Below, piece by piece: positions 37,920 through 47,278 of a DNA stretch of 64,000 bases. Under the pieces are notes generated by a model that worked only from the letters and a program-made list of their open reading frames with translations, ran no database searches and had not been told where the DNA came from. Both the position numbers and the translations under genes were made by a program. Every line of letters begins with the position of its first letter. The stretch's first letter is position 1. The DNA is from Bacillota bacterium (GTDB lineage: Bacteria > Bacillota > Clostridia > Acetivibrionales > JAEXSP01), in contig JAEXSP010000030.1 in assembly GCA_023453795.1 (NCBI GenBank), positions 124,001 through 188,000 of the forward strand. The letters run 5' to 3'.

Positions 37920-38492
37920 TATGGCTTGACAGCTTCAAATATTGTTAATAAGGTTAAGGAAGCCATTTCAATGAAAAAATGTTCAATAAATTAATGAGCA
38001 TTCATGCTGATACATGAGGCTTTTTAAGAAAAACATATGAAACATTTGTACTGTTTATGTGAGTTGCCAAACAGGACAGAATATGAAGCTTATTAGCCTA
38101 TACGGCAAATAAAATTGGTGATAAATAGAAGGGTTGTATTTTAAGTCTAATATGTATTAATTGTTAATCAAAATTTTGCTATTCAGTGATTCTGCTTTAT
38201 AAAATGAACCATTGAGGCAAAATTAGTATAAATAATATGACCCGCCTTTACAACTATCCCAACAGCCGCCGTAACAAGAGTTTTTACAGCCGCCCATGCA
38301 ACTGGAATAACAGCTATCACTGCCACAGGATCCCTGACAATTGCCATAGCAACCGGCATAGCAGGTATCTGAACACCCGGCACAATAAGCATACCCGTTT
38401 ACATCATTATTTTTGTTATGTATCTTTTTAAACCCGAATAAATTGTTCATAGTATATCACTCCTTGTCCACTGCTATTTATCACCAAAAGGT
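37920..38492. repeat. Tandem segmental repeat, unit 2 (573 bases)
   Basis: Second copy. It begins with a transketolase gene tail (TATGGCTTGACAGC) with a few silent changes, includes a decayed terminator, and carries precursor copy 2. Confidence 0.9.
38223..38450 (-). CDS. CXXX-repeat Cys-rich RiPP precursor, copy 2
   Basis: A 75-residue peptide: conserved 20-residue leader, then 12 cysteines, CX2C first, then nearly all CX3C (CSDTCYAGCYGNCQGSC and so on), ending KGGSYYLY. Core residues between cysteines are mostly Gly, Ser, Asn, Asp and Tyr. The leader has no double-Gly cleavage site. Ribosome binding site AAGGAGTG. A radical SAM enzyme, accessory protein, protease and exporter are encoded upstream on the same strand. 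Confidence 0.85.
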   Translation of the reverse strand: MNNLFGFKKIHNKNNDVNGYAYCAGCSDTCYAGCYGNCQGSCGSDSCYSSCMGGCKNSCYGGCWDSCKGGSYYLY

Positions 38493-39058
38493 TATGGATT
38501 GACAGCTTCAAATATTGCTAATAAGGTTAAGGAAGCCATTTCAATGAAAAAGTAGTGTTCAACATTAACGAGCCTTCATGCTGATGCATGGAGGCTTTTT
38601 TGAGAAACATATGAAATTTGTACGACATGCCGCAACAACGGTTTACGTGAGTTGCCAAACAGAGTATATTAGCCGGTGGTAAAATAAAAATGGTGATAAA
38701 TAACAGAGTTGTATATTGTGACTGGTATTAATTTTTTATTTTGCTATACTGTGATACTGCTTTAAAAGTGAACCATTACGGCGAAATAATTATGAATAAT
38801 ACGATCCGCCTTTACAGCTATCTGCACAACCACCAGTGCAAGTGCCTACACAACCGCCCATACAACTGGAAGAACAGCCATTGGTGCCGCAGGATCCCTG
38901 ACACCCGGCATAGCAACCGGTGTAACATGAATCTGAACATCCGGCACACCAAGTATACCCGTTTACATCATTATTTTCGTTATGTATTTTTTTAAATCCG
39001 AATAAATTGTTCATAGTATATCACTCCTTTTTCACTGCTATTTATCACCAAAAGGTTA
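38493..39058. repeat. Tandem segmental repeat, unit 3 (566 bases)
   Basis: Third copy, joined at its right end (GGTTA at 39054) to the sequence before the accessory gene. It begins with a transketolase tail (TATGGATTGACAGC) and includes an intact terminator copy. Confidence 0.9.
38790..39014 (-). CDS. CXXX-repeat Cys-rich RiPP precursor, copy 3
   Basis: A 74-residue peptide with the same leader and 12-cysteine layout as copy 2 but different core residues (CYTGCYAGCQGSCGTNGC), so the array makes different products. It lies 51 bases downstream of the accessory gene without a terminator, the likely ancestral position in the operon. Ribosome binding site AAGGAGTG. Confidence 0.85.
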   Translation of the reverse strand: MNNLFGFKKIHNENNDVNGYTWCAGCSDSCYTGCYAGCQGSCGTNGCSSSCMGGCVGTCTGGCADSCKGGSYYS

Positions 39059-39065
39059 CTTTGAA

Positions 39066-39362
39066 TCAGTCGTTTTTCACAAGAAAAATCTCGTTTGTTT
39101 GGAAGTCAATATTCCAATTTCCTCCTTCTATGCCCTTCCACTGGTACTTTTTATGCATATCGTTCCACCAGTTCTGCATTTTCAATTTGGTCTGTCCCAC
39201 ATCGGCAACGATCTTTTCATACAATTCATCCCGAGCATCCTTTGTAAATGATGGATTGTTTAAAGAAAGCATTAATTCATCCAAGGCTAATTTTCTTTCA
39301 TACAGTTTTAGAACACAGTCCTTTTCCTCTTCTACAACAGTCCCTACTTTTTCCTTAAGCAT
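39066..39362 (-). CDS. CXXX-repeat peptide modification accessory protein
   Basis: A 98-residue charged, helical protein with a C-terminal region reading WNIDFQTNEIFLVKND. From memory it fits the small proteins named CXXX-repeat peptide modification system protein, found between maturase and precursor genes. The ATG at 39362 overlaps the maturase stop by 8 bases (a GTG three codons earlier is possible). It may bind the precursor leader; that is inferred. Confidence 0.6.
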   Translation of the reverse strand: MLKEKVGTVVEEEKDCVLKLYERKLALDELMLSLNNPSFTKDARDELYEKIVADVGQTKLKMQNWWNDMHKKYQWKGIEGGNWNIDFQTNEIFLVKND

Positions 39363-41514
39363 TAACTGCACTTCCCTTCTTTAATATTTTTTCCAACGGG
39401 TCAAGGTAATCGATTTCAACGAGAATATTGTCAAATTCGATACCTTTCATTTCCCTGATTAATTTTTGCAATTCCATCGATTTATTTCTTTCGATATGCG
39501 CGATTATGCATTGATTCTTTGATGGTGTATTAAATTCATTGGTTAGTTTTTTGTTTAGATAGATACACCTGTTACAGTTGAAAACATCACAAGCCGAACA
39601 GATGGGAGCATGCTCCAGGCACATCAGATAATCATTTTTTATATTTATGCCCTCTTCCAAATTTCCAATATGGCTGTCAGGATTCTCAAAGTAGAAAGCC
39701 GGGCAGAGGTAGATCCTTCCGTTCGGCGCCAATGCAAAGAAGCTCTGACCTGCACCGCAGTTCCTCATTGATTTCAGGTTCCATATGTCAGTCAGAATAT
39801 TTATTTCCAAGGGGACTTCCGTGCTGTAAGTTTCTGCGACGAAAGGGATAATTTTATCCAATTGTGCTTTATAGGTTTCCAAGTCCTGGCTGCTCCATTT
39901 TTCTATCCCTTGGTACTTGATATTGATTCTGCCTGTAAATTTGGCTAATTCTCTTACGAGACTGTCCAGGTTTCCCAAATTCTCATGGTTAATAAGGAGT
40001 ATACTGTTTTCAGACTTTACACCCTGTAGGATGTTGTTGTCATGTATTGGAAGCATATTTCCATGCATATTCCCGTTCGCCTTGTCTATGATAAAACAGC
40101 TTTCCGTATCCGGCTCATCACTGGATTTTCCGAGCATAACCGAGATATATCCGTTTTCCTTGCAGAAAGCCAGACCCTTTTGTATGACTTCCTTGCTCAT
40201 AATGTTGTTGGAGCTTCCGGTATTTTTATATCCACAGTGGGGAGTTATACTATCTGATGTAATAAACTGCATGAATTTTTCTTCATGCACTTTTATTGGG
40301 GAATATTCCAATTCCTTTTTTTCTTCTATTTTCTTGCGTTCGGAAGGTAATCCTGTGACTTTTTCGAATTTTTCCCAGAAATACTTGTTTGCTTTTACCG
40401 TTGCCTTATGCATTTCACACAGGTATGTCGCCCTCTGATAGATCGTATCGGTCTCTGCCATGTCGTAATTGCAGCCCTGGCACCACCCGCACCCTAACGC
40501 CACATCACAGTCAACGCATTCCTGCCTGCTCTGGCTGTCCAGCGTCAAAGCCAGAAACGGCCGGACCTTGTCCTCATCAATCCCGTTATAGATATCACCG
40601 ATCCTTAATCCTGTGCGGTTATTCAAACTGAAGTCATAGAAGCGGATGCATGGAAAGAAATTACCGTCACAGTCTACAGCTATCATCTTGCCTGCCCCGC
40701 AGTAGTTTTTTTTCAATTCGTCCTTTCTTAACGGATGGCCTGTACGGGGGTCAAAGAAGCGGACGGAATACTCCCGCCATAATTTTTTTTCCAGGACATA
40801 GTCTGCAAGCTCCTTGAGCTGCTGCTCCATGATTACGGCATCATTTTCTTCCCATACATCTTCGTATACGACATTCGCAGAAACCATCTTGATTCCTATA
40901 TCCCATAAGCTGATGATACTGTCCTTGAGATATGGGAGGTCATCATGTGCAAATGTAGCTTTTGTTGATGCTTTCGGAAACTGTTCCAGCCATAACGGTA
41001 CATTTTTTAATACATCGTTATACGAACCGCTTCCGTCAGGTTTTACCCGCTGCAGGTCATGTTTCACTTTGTTCCCGTCTACGCTCATCCCGATGGATAA
41101 ATGAGACTTGTTCTTCCGAATATACTCCTGTACCTTCGGCGTATGATAAAGCAGTCCGTTTGTAGAAAAGCTAAATCTGTAGCTGTCGAACCACGGATGG
41201 TTCAGTATGAACATTTGGTACTTAATATAGTCACAGATTTTATCGATCAGATCGATTTCCAGGAACGGCTCACCGCCGATAAAATCCCATACAACCGAAG
41301 GTTCATTGAATTTTTCACGGTTTCTGAGAAAAAAGTCTACTGCCTTCCGCGCGGTTTCGAAGGTCATTTTCTTTTTGTGGTTTTTTCCCGTCATGTAACA
41401 ATACTTACAGGCCAGATTACAGTCTTCCGTCACGCATAAGGTTATCGACTTTGCCTTGCCGTCAGTCCATAGAGGGGGCATTTTGCCCATTGCAACTTCA
41501 ATTTCCTGTGTCAT
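39355..41514 (-). CDS. Radical SAM/SPASM peptide maturase, CXXX-repeat family, two-module
   Basis: A 719-residue enzyme. The radical SAM cluster motif is C32, C36, C39 (CNLACKYC), followed by GGEPFLE. A SPASM region (about 270-375) has cysteines in NYCGAG, FFPCIRF and CVDCDVALGCGWCQGC. The second half (about 410-719) has a further SPASM-like cysteine set (RNCGAGQSFFALAPNGRIYL followed by Cys, then ICSACDVFNCNRC) but no CX3CX2C, resembling the separate CXXX-repeat peptide maturase of other genomes. It probably makes thioether links on the Cys-rich precursors. Start at 41514, with AAGGAAG 9 bases upstream; the frame extends to 41571 over the protease stop. Confidence 0.85.
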   Translation of the reverse strand: MTQEIEVAMGKMPPLWTDGKAKSITLCVTEDCNLACKYCYMTGKNHKKKMTFETARKAVDFFLRNREKFNEPSVVWDFIGGEPFLEIDLIDKICDYIKYQMFILNHPWFDSYRFSFSTNGLLYHTPKVQEYIRKNKSHLSIGMSVDGNKVKHDLQRVKPDGSGSYNDVLKNVPLWLEQFPKASTKATFAHDDLPYLKDSIISLWDIGIKMVSANVVYEDVWEENDAVIMEQQLKELADYVLEKKLWREYSVRFFDPRTGHPLRKDELKKNYCGAGKMIAVDCDGNFFPCIRFYDFSLNNRTGLRIGDIYNGIDEDKVRPFLALTLDSQSRQECVDCDVALGCGWCQGCNYDMAETDTIYQRATYLCEMHKATVKANKYFWEKFEKVTGLPSERKKIEEKKELEYSPIKVHEEKFMQFITSDSITPHCGYKNTGSSNNIMSKEVIQKGLAFCKENGYISVMLGKSSDEPDTESCFIIDKANGNMHGNMLPIHDNNILQGVKSENSILLINHENLGNLDSLVRELAKFTGRINIKYQGIEKWSSQDLETYKAQLDKIIPFVAETYSTEVPLEINILTDIWNLKSMRNCGAGQSFFALAPNGRIYLCPAFYFENPDSHIGNLEEGINIKNDYLMCLEHAPICSACDVFNCNRCIYLNKKLTNEFNTPSKNQCIIAHIERNKSMELQKLIREMKGIEFDNILVEIDYLDPLEKILKKGSAVNA

Positions 41515-41567
41515 ATGAACATACTTCCTTTCCCTGTGCTGCAAGCACAAAAAGTAATAAATTATTT

Positions 41568-42293
41568 TCAACTAATCTTGTTTGTTTTGACGTCATCTTC
41601 ATTTAAATCCAGTGCCTGTGCGATTAATAACTCTTTTAAAGCTTCATGGGACAAGCTGGTTTTTGCTGTCAATAAATTTGCAATATGTCCGGTCATATAG
41701 GCCGCAGACATGCTTGTCCCCCTCATGCACCGGCATTTATAAGCTTCCATACCCGGTATGTTCTCTGTATCCGGTGGAGCATAGAAGAATTTATCCTTAT
41801 AATAGAACTCCGATTTATCCTTGAAGCTTCCTCCCTTGACCCCAATCACACCTTTCAGGTAGGCAGGATATGACCTGATTCCTTTGTTATTCGCTGCCGC
41901 TACAATATGTATATTGCTTTTCATAGCCTTTTTGACTATTCTGCCAAGAGGAAGCTTATACTTCCACTTTGTTACTCCTAGACTCAAATGTATAATATCC
42001 GGCTGGTATTTCAGCACCTGCTCCAATGCATAAAGTAATATTCTGCCGTCTGCCGTAAGCCTTTCATTCAGTATGTTTACACTAATAAACTCTATATTTT
42101 GGCAAAGGTGTTTTATAATCATTGCGATTGCTGTACCGTGAGGGTGCTTAATATCCGCCGTCTGATCCTCAACAATGCAGCCCTCAGGATTCACGCTGAA
42201 GCCTGTACACTTTGTTACATAATTGTTCAGCTCCGACTTTCCGGTATCTATTCCGCTGTCTACAACAGCAACTACTATAGGCTTCCTGTCCAA
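41568..42293 (-). CDS. Subtilisin-like S8 serine protease of the RiPP cluster
   Basis: A compact 241-residue S8 protease with a complete site: D12 (VVDSGID), H52 (HPHGTA), oxyanion Asn near 135 (AAANN) and S194 (RGTSMSAAYM). It has no signal peptide or propeptide, so it acts in the cytoplasm and probably removes the leader of the modified peptide. Several extra cysteines are present (CRCM just before the active Ser). It follows the exporter gene by 2 bases. Confidence 0.88.
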   Translation of the reverse strand: MDRKPIVVAVVDSGIDTGKSELNNYVTKCTGFSVNPEGCIVEDQTADIKHPHGTAIAMIIKHLCQNIEFISVNILNERLTADGRILLYALEQVLKYQPDIIHLSLGVTKWKYKLPLGRIVKKAMKSNIHIVAAANNKGIRSYPAYLKGVIGVKGGSFKDKSEFYYKDKFFYAPPDTENIPGMEAYKCRCMRGTSMSAAYMTGHIANLLTAKTSLSHEALKELLIAQALDLNEDDVKTNKIS

Positions 42294-42295
42294 AG

Positions 42296-44071
42296 TTATA
42301 CCACCTCCTCCAGTTTGGTCTTCAAAACATTGAGCTCTGTCTCATATAAGCGTTTATATGTTGCATTCTTGCGTATGAGCATTTCATGATTTCCTTTCCC
42401 TACGACCTTGCCCTGCTCGACAACAATGATTTCATCCGCCTCAATGATCGTGGAAAGCCTGTGGGCTATGATTATTACGGTGTGGTCTTTAGATATCCTG
42501 TCAATAACTTCTTTAATATAATACTGGGATTCATTGTCCAGAGAGGAGGTAGCCTCGTCAAACAGGATAATCTTTGACTCTTTCAGAAGTGCCCTTGCGA
42601 TTGCAATCCTTTGCCGCTGGCCTCCGGAGATGTTTACACCGTTCTCTCCGATAACCGAATCATACTTCTCGGGCAGTCCTGCTATATACTCATGAATACA
42701 GGCAGCCCTGCACGCTTCTTCTATTTCTTCCATAGATGCTTTTGGATTCGCAAGCAGAAGGTTTTCTTTGACCGTTGCTCTAAAAAGGAACGGTTCCTGC
42801 CGGACGATCGAGATGTGCCGCCTTAGAGATTCCTCATTAAACTTGCTTATATTGATGTCATCTATCAGGATCTCACCGGCGGAAGGATTGTAAAACCTTA
42901 ACAGCAGATTGAATATTGTTGTCTTTCCGCTTCCGCTGGAGCCCACAATTGCAATTTTTTTATTCTTGGGTATATCGATTGATATATCTTTTAGCACGCA
43001 CGAGCTCTCATTATACTCAAAACTGACATTCTTAAAGCGGATATTTCCTTCAATGTGCCATATACTCTCATTTCCGAACTCCTCTTGAGAATAAGAAAGA
43101 TTGTCCATTATATAAAATATCCTTTCCAGAGAGGTAAGCATCTGCTGGATATTTGAGTTTAGCCTGGTTATATTAATTAATGCAAAGGAAAACTGATTAG
43201 CGTAAGATGAAAAGGCAATGTAATAGTTCATTGTCAATTTCCCGATATATATGAGATACCCGCCGGCAGCGATTACAGCAATTTGGGACAGGAAGATCAC
43301 TCCCTGGGAAAGTGTATTTGAAAGTGTATTTAATACATTGATATTGATTGAACTGTTTTTCAGCTTCTCAGCTAATTCTATAAACGATTCAAATTTATTC
43401 TTTTTAATCCCCAGACTTTTTATCTCTCTGATAGCATAAATGGATTCTCCTGCACTGCTAAAATAGCGGTCATTCAATTTGGCAACTTCCTTGTTTCTTA
43501 CTCTGAGAACTTTTCCGTACTTTCGAAAGATGAAATATGTAAGCAGCCCTGAAAATATTACAATAAGAGCCAAGGGAACGCTAATTGTAAATACCGCAAT
43601 AGCTACGAATATGACTCTTAATACATCTATAACTGCATTCAAAAGCTGGTTTGTTATGATGTTTGCTATAGCTTGGGCATCCCCGTGCAAACGTGAGATG
43701 AATTCTCCCGAGCTCATTTCATCAAACGCTTTAACAGGCAGATTCAGAATCTTATGGTATATATCCCTCTTCAGGTCAAATATAATGTTTTCACTTAAAA
43801 AGGAAACCAGATATGACTGAAAAAAACCTACTGCTGCCTGTAAAATATATATGATTGATAAATAAAGTATATTGATCAGCACTTTGTTGTAGCCCTTATC
43901 AAACAGGTTAGACAGCAAATTTCCCCACACAAGGGGCTGAATTAGTCCGATGCCTATACCCGAAAGGATGCAAATGAATGCTAAGGAATATTTCATCTTA
44001 TAAGGCTTAATATATTTAACTGCTCTTTTTATTAACTGAATATCTTCCTTGCTTATTGACATAATTCTCAT
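42296..44071 (-). CDS. ABC exporter (fused membrane and ATPase domains)
   Basis: A 591-residue half-transporter with six membrane segments and an ATPase domain (GSSGSGKTT, ISGGQRQRIAIARALL, IILFDEATSSLD). It has no C39 peptidase domain, consistent with the separate S8 protease. ATG 44071 is chosen: GGTGA is just upstream and the length fits the family, while the longer frame to 44248 adds AT-rich DNA. It probably exports the mature peptides. Confidence 0.9.
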   Translation of the reverse strand: MRIMSISKEDIQLIKRAVKYIKPYKMKYSLAFICILSGIGIGLIQPLVWGNLLSNLFDKGYNKVLINILYLSIIYILQAAVGFFQSYLVSFLSENIIFDLKRDIYHKILNLPVKAFDEMSSGEFISRLHGDAQAIANIITNQLLNAVIDVLRVIFVAIAVFTISVPLALIVIFSGLLTYFIFRKYGKVLRVRNKEVAKLNDRYFSSAGESIYAIREIKSLGIKKNKFESFIELAEKLKNSSININVLNTLSNTLSQGVIFLSQIAVIAAGGYLIYIGKLTMNYYIAFSSYANQFSFALINITRLNSNIQQMLTSLERIFYIMDNLSYSQEEFGNESIWHIEGNIRFKNVSFEYNESSCVLKDISIDIPKNKKIAIVGSSGSGKTTIFNLLLRFYNPSAGEILIDDINISKFNEESLRRHISIVRQEPFLFRATVKENLLLANPKASMEEIEEACRAACIHEYIAGLPEKYDSVIGENGVNISGGQRQRIAIARALLKESKIILFDEATSSLDNESQYYIKEVIDRISKDHTVIIIAHRLSTIIEADEIIVVEQGKVVGKGNHEMLIRKNATYKRLYETELNVLKTKLEEVV

Positions 44072-44393
44072 TATTTCACCATTTGTTAAGTTATTTTTTG
44101 ACGATGGATTAAATGACAGGTATGATATTATAAGAAGTTCGACAATATAATTTATAGTTGTGCTAAATGTTTCTTTAGCTACTATATAATATATCCAATG
44201 ATGTAACAATATGTCAGTTGTAATAAATATAATTACAATTATAACCAATAAAAAATAAAATGACAGACGACATATCTAAATATGACATCTGTCATGGAAA
44301 CAAGTTATCTGTATAAGAAAAGAGGATAGAAGTAACTGTTCAGTAATGGAAATGTAAGGATATATCCATTCTAATTATTCATAAAATGCTTTG
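44072..44393. other. Intergenic region between response regulator and exporter
   Basis: About 320 bases of AT-rich DNA upstream of the exporter-protease-maturase operon. It holds the inverted repeat at 44282-44295, described separately. No gene is seen. Confidence 0.5.
44282..44295. promoter_or_regulatory. Inverted repeat upstream of RiPP operon
   Basis: ATGACA-TC-TGTCAT. A related ATGACAGACGACAT lies just upstream (44260-44273). A possible binding site of the neighbouring LuxR-type regulator. Confidence 0.4.
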
Positions 44394-45050
44394 TCAAACG
44401 ATATCATTTTTTACGGCGAAAACCGCTAATTGAGTACGATCTTTAAGATTAAGCTTTCTCAAGATTACCGAAATTGCATTTCTGACACTGCCCTCGGTCA
44501 GACATATATTATCAGCTATTTCACTATTACAATTTCCATCTGCAATAAGTCTTATTATACTTAATTCTCTGCTTGACAAATCAACCTTTAATCCCGCATT
44601 TTCGACAATAGAAGTATCCGTATATGTATTAAACCGCTTCATTATTAATTTGTATGTATCCTTATCCATAATGCTTAGTCCTGCATATGCACTTTTAATA
44701 GTTAAAATCAAATCCTCGGGTTTTATATCCTTCAATATATACCCATCGGCTCCGCAGTTCAGCGTACGCATTATTTTCTTATCATCGATGAAGGCTGCTA
44801 ATGTCGCTAATATAATTACTTTTATAACGCTGCGTTTGGTTTTTATCAGTCTGGTTCCTTCAAAACCGTCACACACGGGCATTACTATATCCATTATAAC
44901 AACGTCCGGCAATAGCTGTTCGCATAACTTATAGGCTGTTTTACCGTTCTCTGCACAACCTACAACTTTTATTTCTTTATCTTGTTCAAGGATTTTTTTG
45001 ATACCTTCTCTGATGATTAATTGCCCGCCAGCTAATACAACTCTAATCAC
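44394..45050 (-). CDS. NarL/LuxR-type response regulator
   Basis: A 218-residue regulator: receiver domain with the phospho-acceptor Asp in DVVIMDIVMP, and a C-terminal LuxR helix-turn-helix (LSSRELSIIRLIADGNCNSE, then IADNICLTEGSVRNAIS). The GTG at 45050 is preferred, with GAGGAAA upstream, since the longer frame to 45176 adds non-receiver sequence. No histidine kinase lies nearby. It probably controls the RiPP operon downstream. Confidence 0.88.
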   Translation of the reverse strand: MIRVVLAGGQLIIREGIKKILEQDKEIKVVGCAENGKTAYKLCEQLLPDVVIMDIVMPVCDGFEGTRLIKTKRSVIKVIILATLAAFIDDKKIMRTLNCGADGYILKDIKPEDLILTIKSAYAGLSIMDKDTYKLIMKRFNTYTDTSIVENAGLKVDLSSRELSIIRLIADGNCNSEIADNICLTEGSVRNAISVILRKLNLKDRTQLAVFAVKNDIV

Positions 45051-45372
45051 GATACTAATTTCCTCCCTATCAGGTTTGACAAAGGGTTTGACAGTAGAAG
45101 TCTGTACAACAATATATTCCAATTCTATACTAAATAACCAAAATCCTGCCAGTAAGTAACAAATTATCAGTAACATATATATAAATACAATTTAAATTTT
45201 TTAGTTGACAAGCATATAATTCCACATTATAATAGATGGTAGAGCGATACTCTATAGAGCAATAAGTAATATAAAAAATAAATTTTACTATAAACAAGCT
45301 AATTGCACATATTATATTAGTAGCGCTCGGATAAACCATAAACAACAGAAAATTATCAGGAGGTTGTATTTT

Positions 45373-45963
45373 ATGAATTTTTCTAATGGAAGAGGATCGA
45401 TGAGAAAATGGATTGTGCTGGGTGTAGTTGCTTTACTGGTAATTATCATCATAGGAAGCTTCGTATCCAACTATAATAGTCTGGTTTCGGCAAACAACTC
45501 GGTAGACAGCCAGTGGAGCCAGGTTGAAAACGTTATGCAGGCGAGAGCTGACAAGGTAAATAATCTCGTTCAAGTTGTAAAGGGCTATGTTAAGCATGAA
45601 GAAAAGGTTTTCGGCGATATTGCCGCGGCAAGGACCAAGCTTATGAGCGGTGCTTCCGATGTTCAAGGCAAGCTGAATGCCGACACTTCACTTACTAACT
45701 CATTAAAAAGCCTGAATGTTATTGTTGAAAACTATCCTAATCTTAAAGCGGATACACAGTTCACAAACCTTCAGTATGAAATAGCGGGGTCGGAAAACAG
45801 GGTTGCGCAGGAAAGAAGGCGCTTTATACAGGATGTAAAGAGCTATAATGTAAAAGTAACAAGATTTCCAAGCAATTTGTTCGCAAAAATCTATGGCTTT
45901 GACAAAAAAGAGTATTTCAAATCTGAAGGCAATACGAAGATAAACCTGGAAGGAGTATTCTAA
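45373..45963 (+). CDS. LemA family protein
   Basis: A 196-residue membrane protein: one N-terminal transmembrane segment (about 15-32) and a coiled-coil helical domain starting YNSLVSANNSVDSQWSQVE. Its role is unclear in bacteria; it is often next to TPM-domain genes, as here. The ATG at 45373 has AGGAGG 9 bases upstream. It begins a three-gene plus-strand set. Confidence 0.9.
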   Translation: MNFSNGRGSMRKWIVLGVVALLVIIIIGSFVSNYNSLVSANNSVDSQWSQVENVMQARADKVNNLVQVVKGYVKHEEKVFGDIAAARTKLMSGASDVQGKLNADTSLTNSLKSLNVIVENYPNLKADTQFTNLQYEIAGSENRVAQERRRFIQDVKSYNVKVTRFPSNLFAKIYGFDKKEYFKSEGNTKINLEGVF

Positions 45964-45991
45964 TGCGGATAATTAGAAAGGTGGGTATGCA

Positions 45992-46774
45992 TTGATTACA
46001 TTAAGGAAATTGATATTGGTTTTGCTTGCGGCTGTTATGATCTTTTCAATTACAGCCAATGCCGGCCCAAGCTACCCCTCCCCCACCAGAGAGTTTTTTG
46101 TCAATGACTTCGCAGGTGTTTTAAGCCAGGATGTACGGCAAAAAATAGTTAATATAGGTAAAGAGCTTCAGGATAAGACAACTGCTCAAGTTGTTCTTGC
46201 AACGATAGATTCACTTGACGGACAGAATATTGAGGACTATTCGATAGACCTTGCTACGAAGTGGGGAATAGGGCAAAAGAATAAGGACAATGGTGTGCTT
46301 ATCCTCTTTGCAAAGAAAGAGAGACTACTTAGGATAGAAGTCGGATACGGTCTTGAGGGTATTCTGCCGGACAGCAAAACTGCGCAGATAAGGGAACAGT
46401 ATATAAAGCCGTATACAAAGAATAATGACTTTGATAAGGGTTTCCTTAACGGGTATACTGCAATTGTCAAGGAAGTTGCAGGAGAATACGGTGCAGCTAT
46501 CAATTCAGCAGGCGAGGTCCGGCAAAACTCTACAGCAAACTCTGAAAAATTTAAGCTGTCCAAGAACTTTAAGTTTTTTCCGATATTGATAATAATTCTT
46601 CTCATTTGTGACGGAATATTTTTCAGGTTCAGTATTACATCAATGCTGATTCAGATAATATTCTGGTCCGGTTTCTTCAGAGGCGGACGAGGAGGCTGGG
46701 GGGGCGGCTCAGGCGGAGGCTCTTCAGGAGGCGGAGGCGGCTTCGGCGGGGGAGGAAGCAGCGGAAATGTTTGA
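45992..46774 (+). CDS. TPM-domain membrane protein (YgcG-like)
   Basis: A 260-residue protein with signal peptide (cleavage near ANA, residue 24), a TPM domain (FVNDFAGVLSQDVRQKI and GVLILFAKKERLLRIEVGYG), a hydrophobic region near 205-225 and a Gly/Ser-rich tail. The start is TTG at 45992 with AAAGGTGGG upstream. The TPM domain is proposed to have phosphatase or chaperone-like roles in membrane protein upkeep. Lies 28 bases after lemA. Confidence 0.9.
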   Translation: MITLRKLILVLLAAVMIFSITANAGPSYPSPTREFFVNDFAGVLSQDVRQKIVNIGKELQDKTTAQVVLATIDSLDGQNIEDYSIDLATKWGIGQKNKDNGVLILFAKKERLLRIEVGYGLEGILPDSKTAQIREQYIKPYTKNNDFDKGFLNGYTAIVKEVAGEYGAAINSAGEVRQNSTANSEKFKLSKNFKFFPILIIILLICDGIFFRFSITSMLIQIIFWSGFFRGGRGGWGGGSGGGSSGGGGGFGGGGSSGNV

Positions 46775-46798
46775 GAATGTTGATATGGAGGCACGAAT

Positions 46799-47278
46799 AT
46801 GAGGTATATAATCAAGCAAAAAATATTTTCTTTGGGGGACAGCTTTACCATTAAGGATGAAGTCGGAAATGATGTTTTCATTGTCAGAAGCCAACTGCTG
46901 TCTTTTGGAAAAAAGCTAAGAATCTACGATCTTATTGGAAACGAACTATGCTATATAGAACAAAAGCTTTTCAGGTTTTTTCCTGAGTATGACATATATA
47001 TTGGCGGGCAACATGCTTTAAATATTAAGAAGAAATTTGCAATGTTCAGACATGACTTTGACATAAGGGGTACGGGAGCACAATATTTCGTAAATGGTGA
47101 TTTCTGGGCTCATGAGTTTGGCATAGTCAAGGATGGCAGACAGGTTGCACAGATATCGAAGGCCTTCTTCTCTTTCGGCGACACCTATGGTTTGGATGTT
47201 GATGACGGGGAGGATCAGATTTCAACACTTGCTCTTGCGATCGTAATAGACATGGTATGCCATGATGATAATCACTAA
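46799..47278 (+). CDS. LURP-one-related (DUF567) protein
   Basis: A 159-residue all-beta protein of the LURP-one/tubby-like fold (YxjI-type): KQKIFSLGDSFTIKDEVGND near the start and a repeated F-x-FGD pattern. No catalytic residues. Function unknown; possibly membrane or phospholipid related. It follows the TPM gene by 24 bases. Confidence 0.85.
   Translation: MRYIIKQKIFSLGDSFTIKDEVGNDVFIVRSQLLSFGKKLRIYDLIGNELCYIEQKLFRFFPEYDIYIGGQHALNIKKKFAMFRHDFDIRGTGAQYFVNGDFWAHEFGIVKDGRQVAQISKAFFSFGDTYGLDVDDGEDQISTLALAIVIDMVCHDDNH

Noticed and set aside
38183..38392. Minus-strand 69-residue ORF, and the plus-strand ORFs over the precursors
   Set aside because: They are other frames of the Cys-rich precursor gene; the precursor frame has the leader and ribosome binding site conserved between copies.
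37401..39058. CRISPR-like repeat array
   Set aside because: Units are over 500 bases and contain genes; it is a tandem segmental duplication.
46651..46881. Minus-strand Pro-rich ORF
   Set aside because: Shadow of the Gly/Ser-rich tail of the TPM protein.
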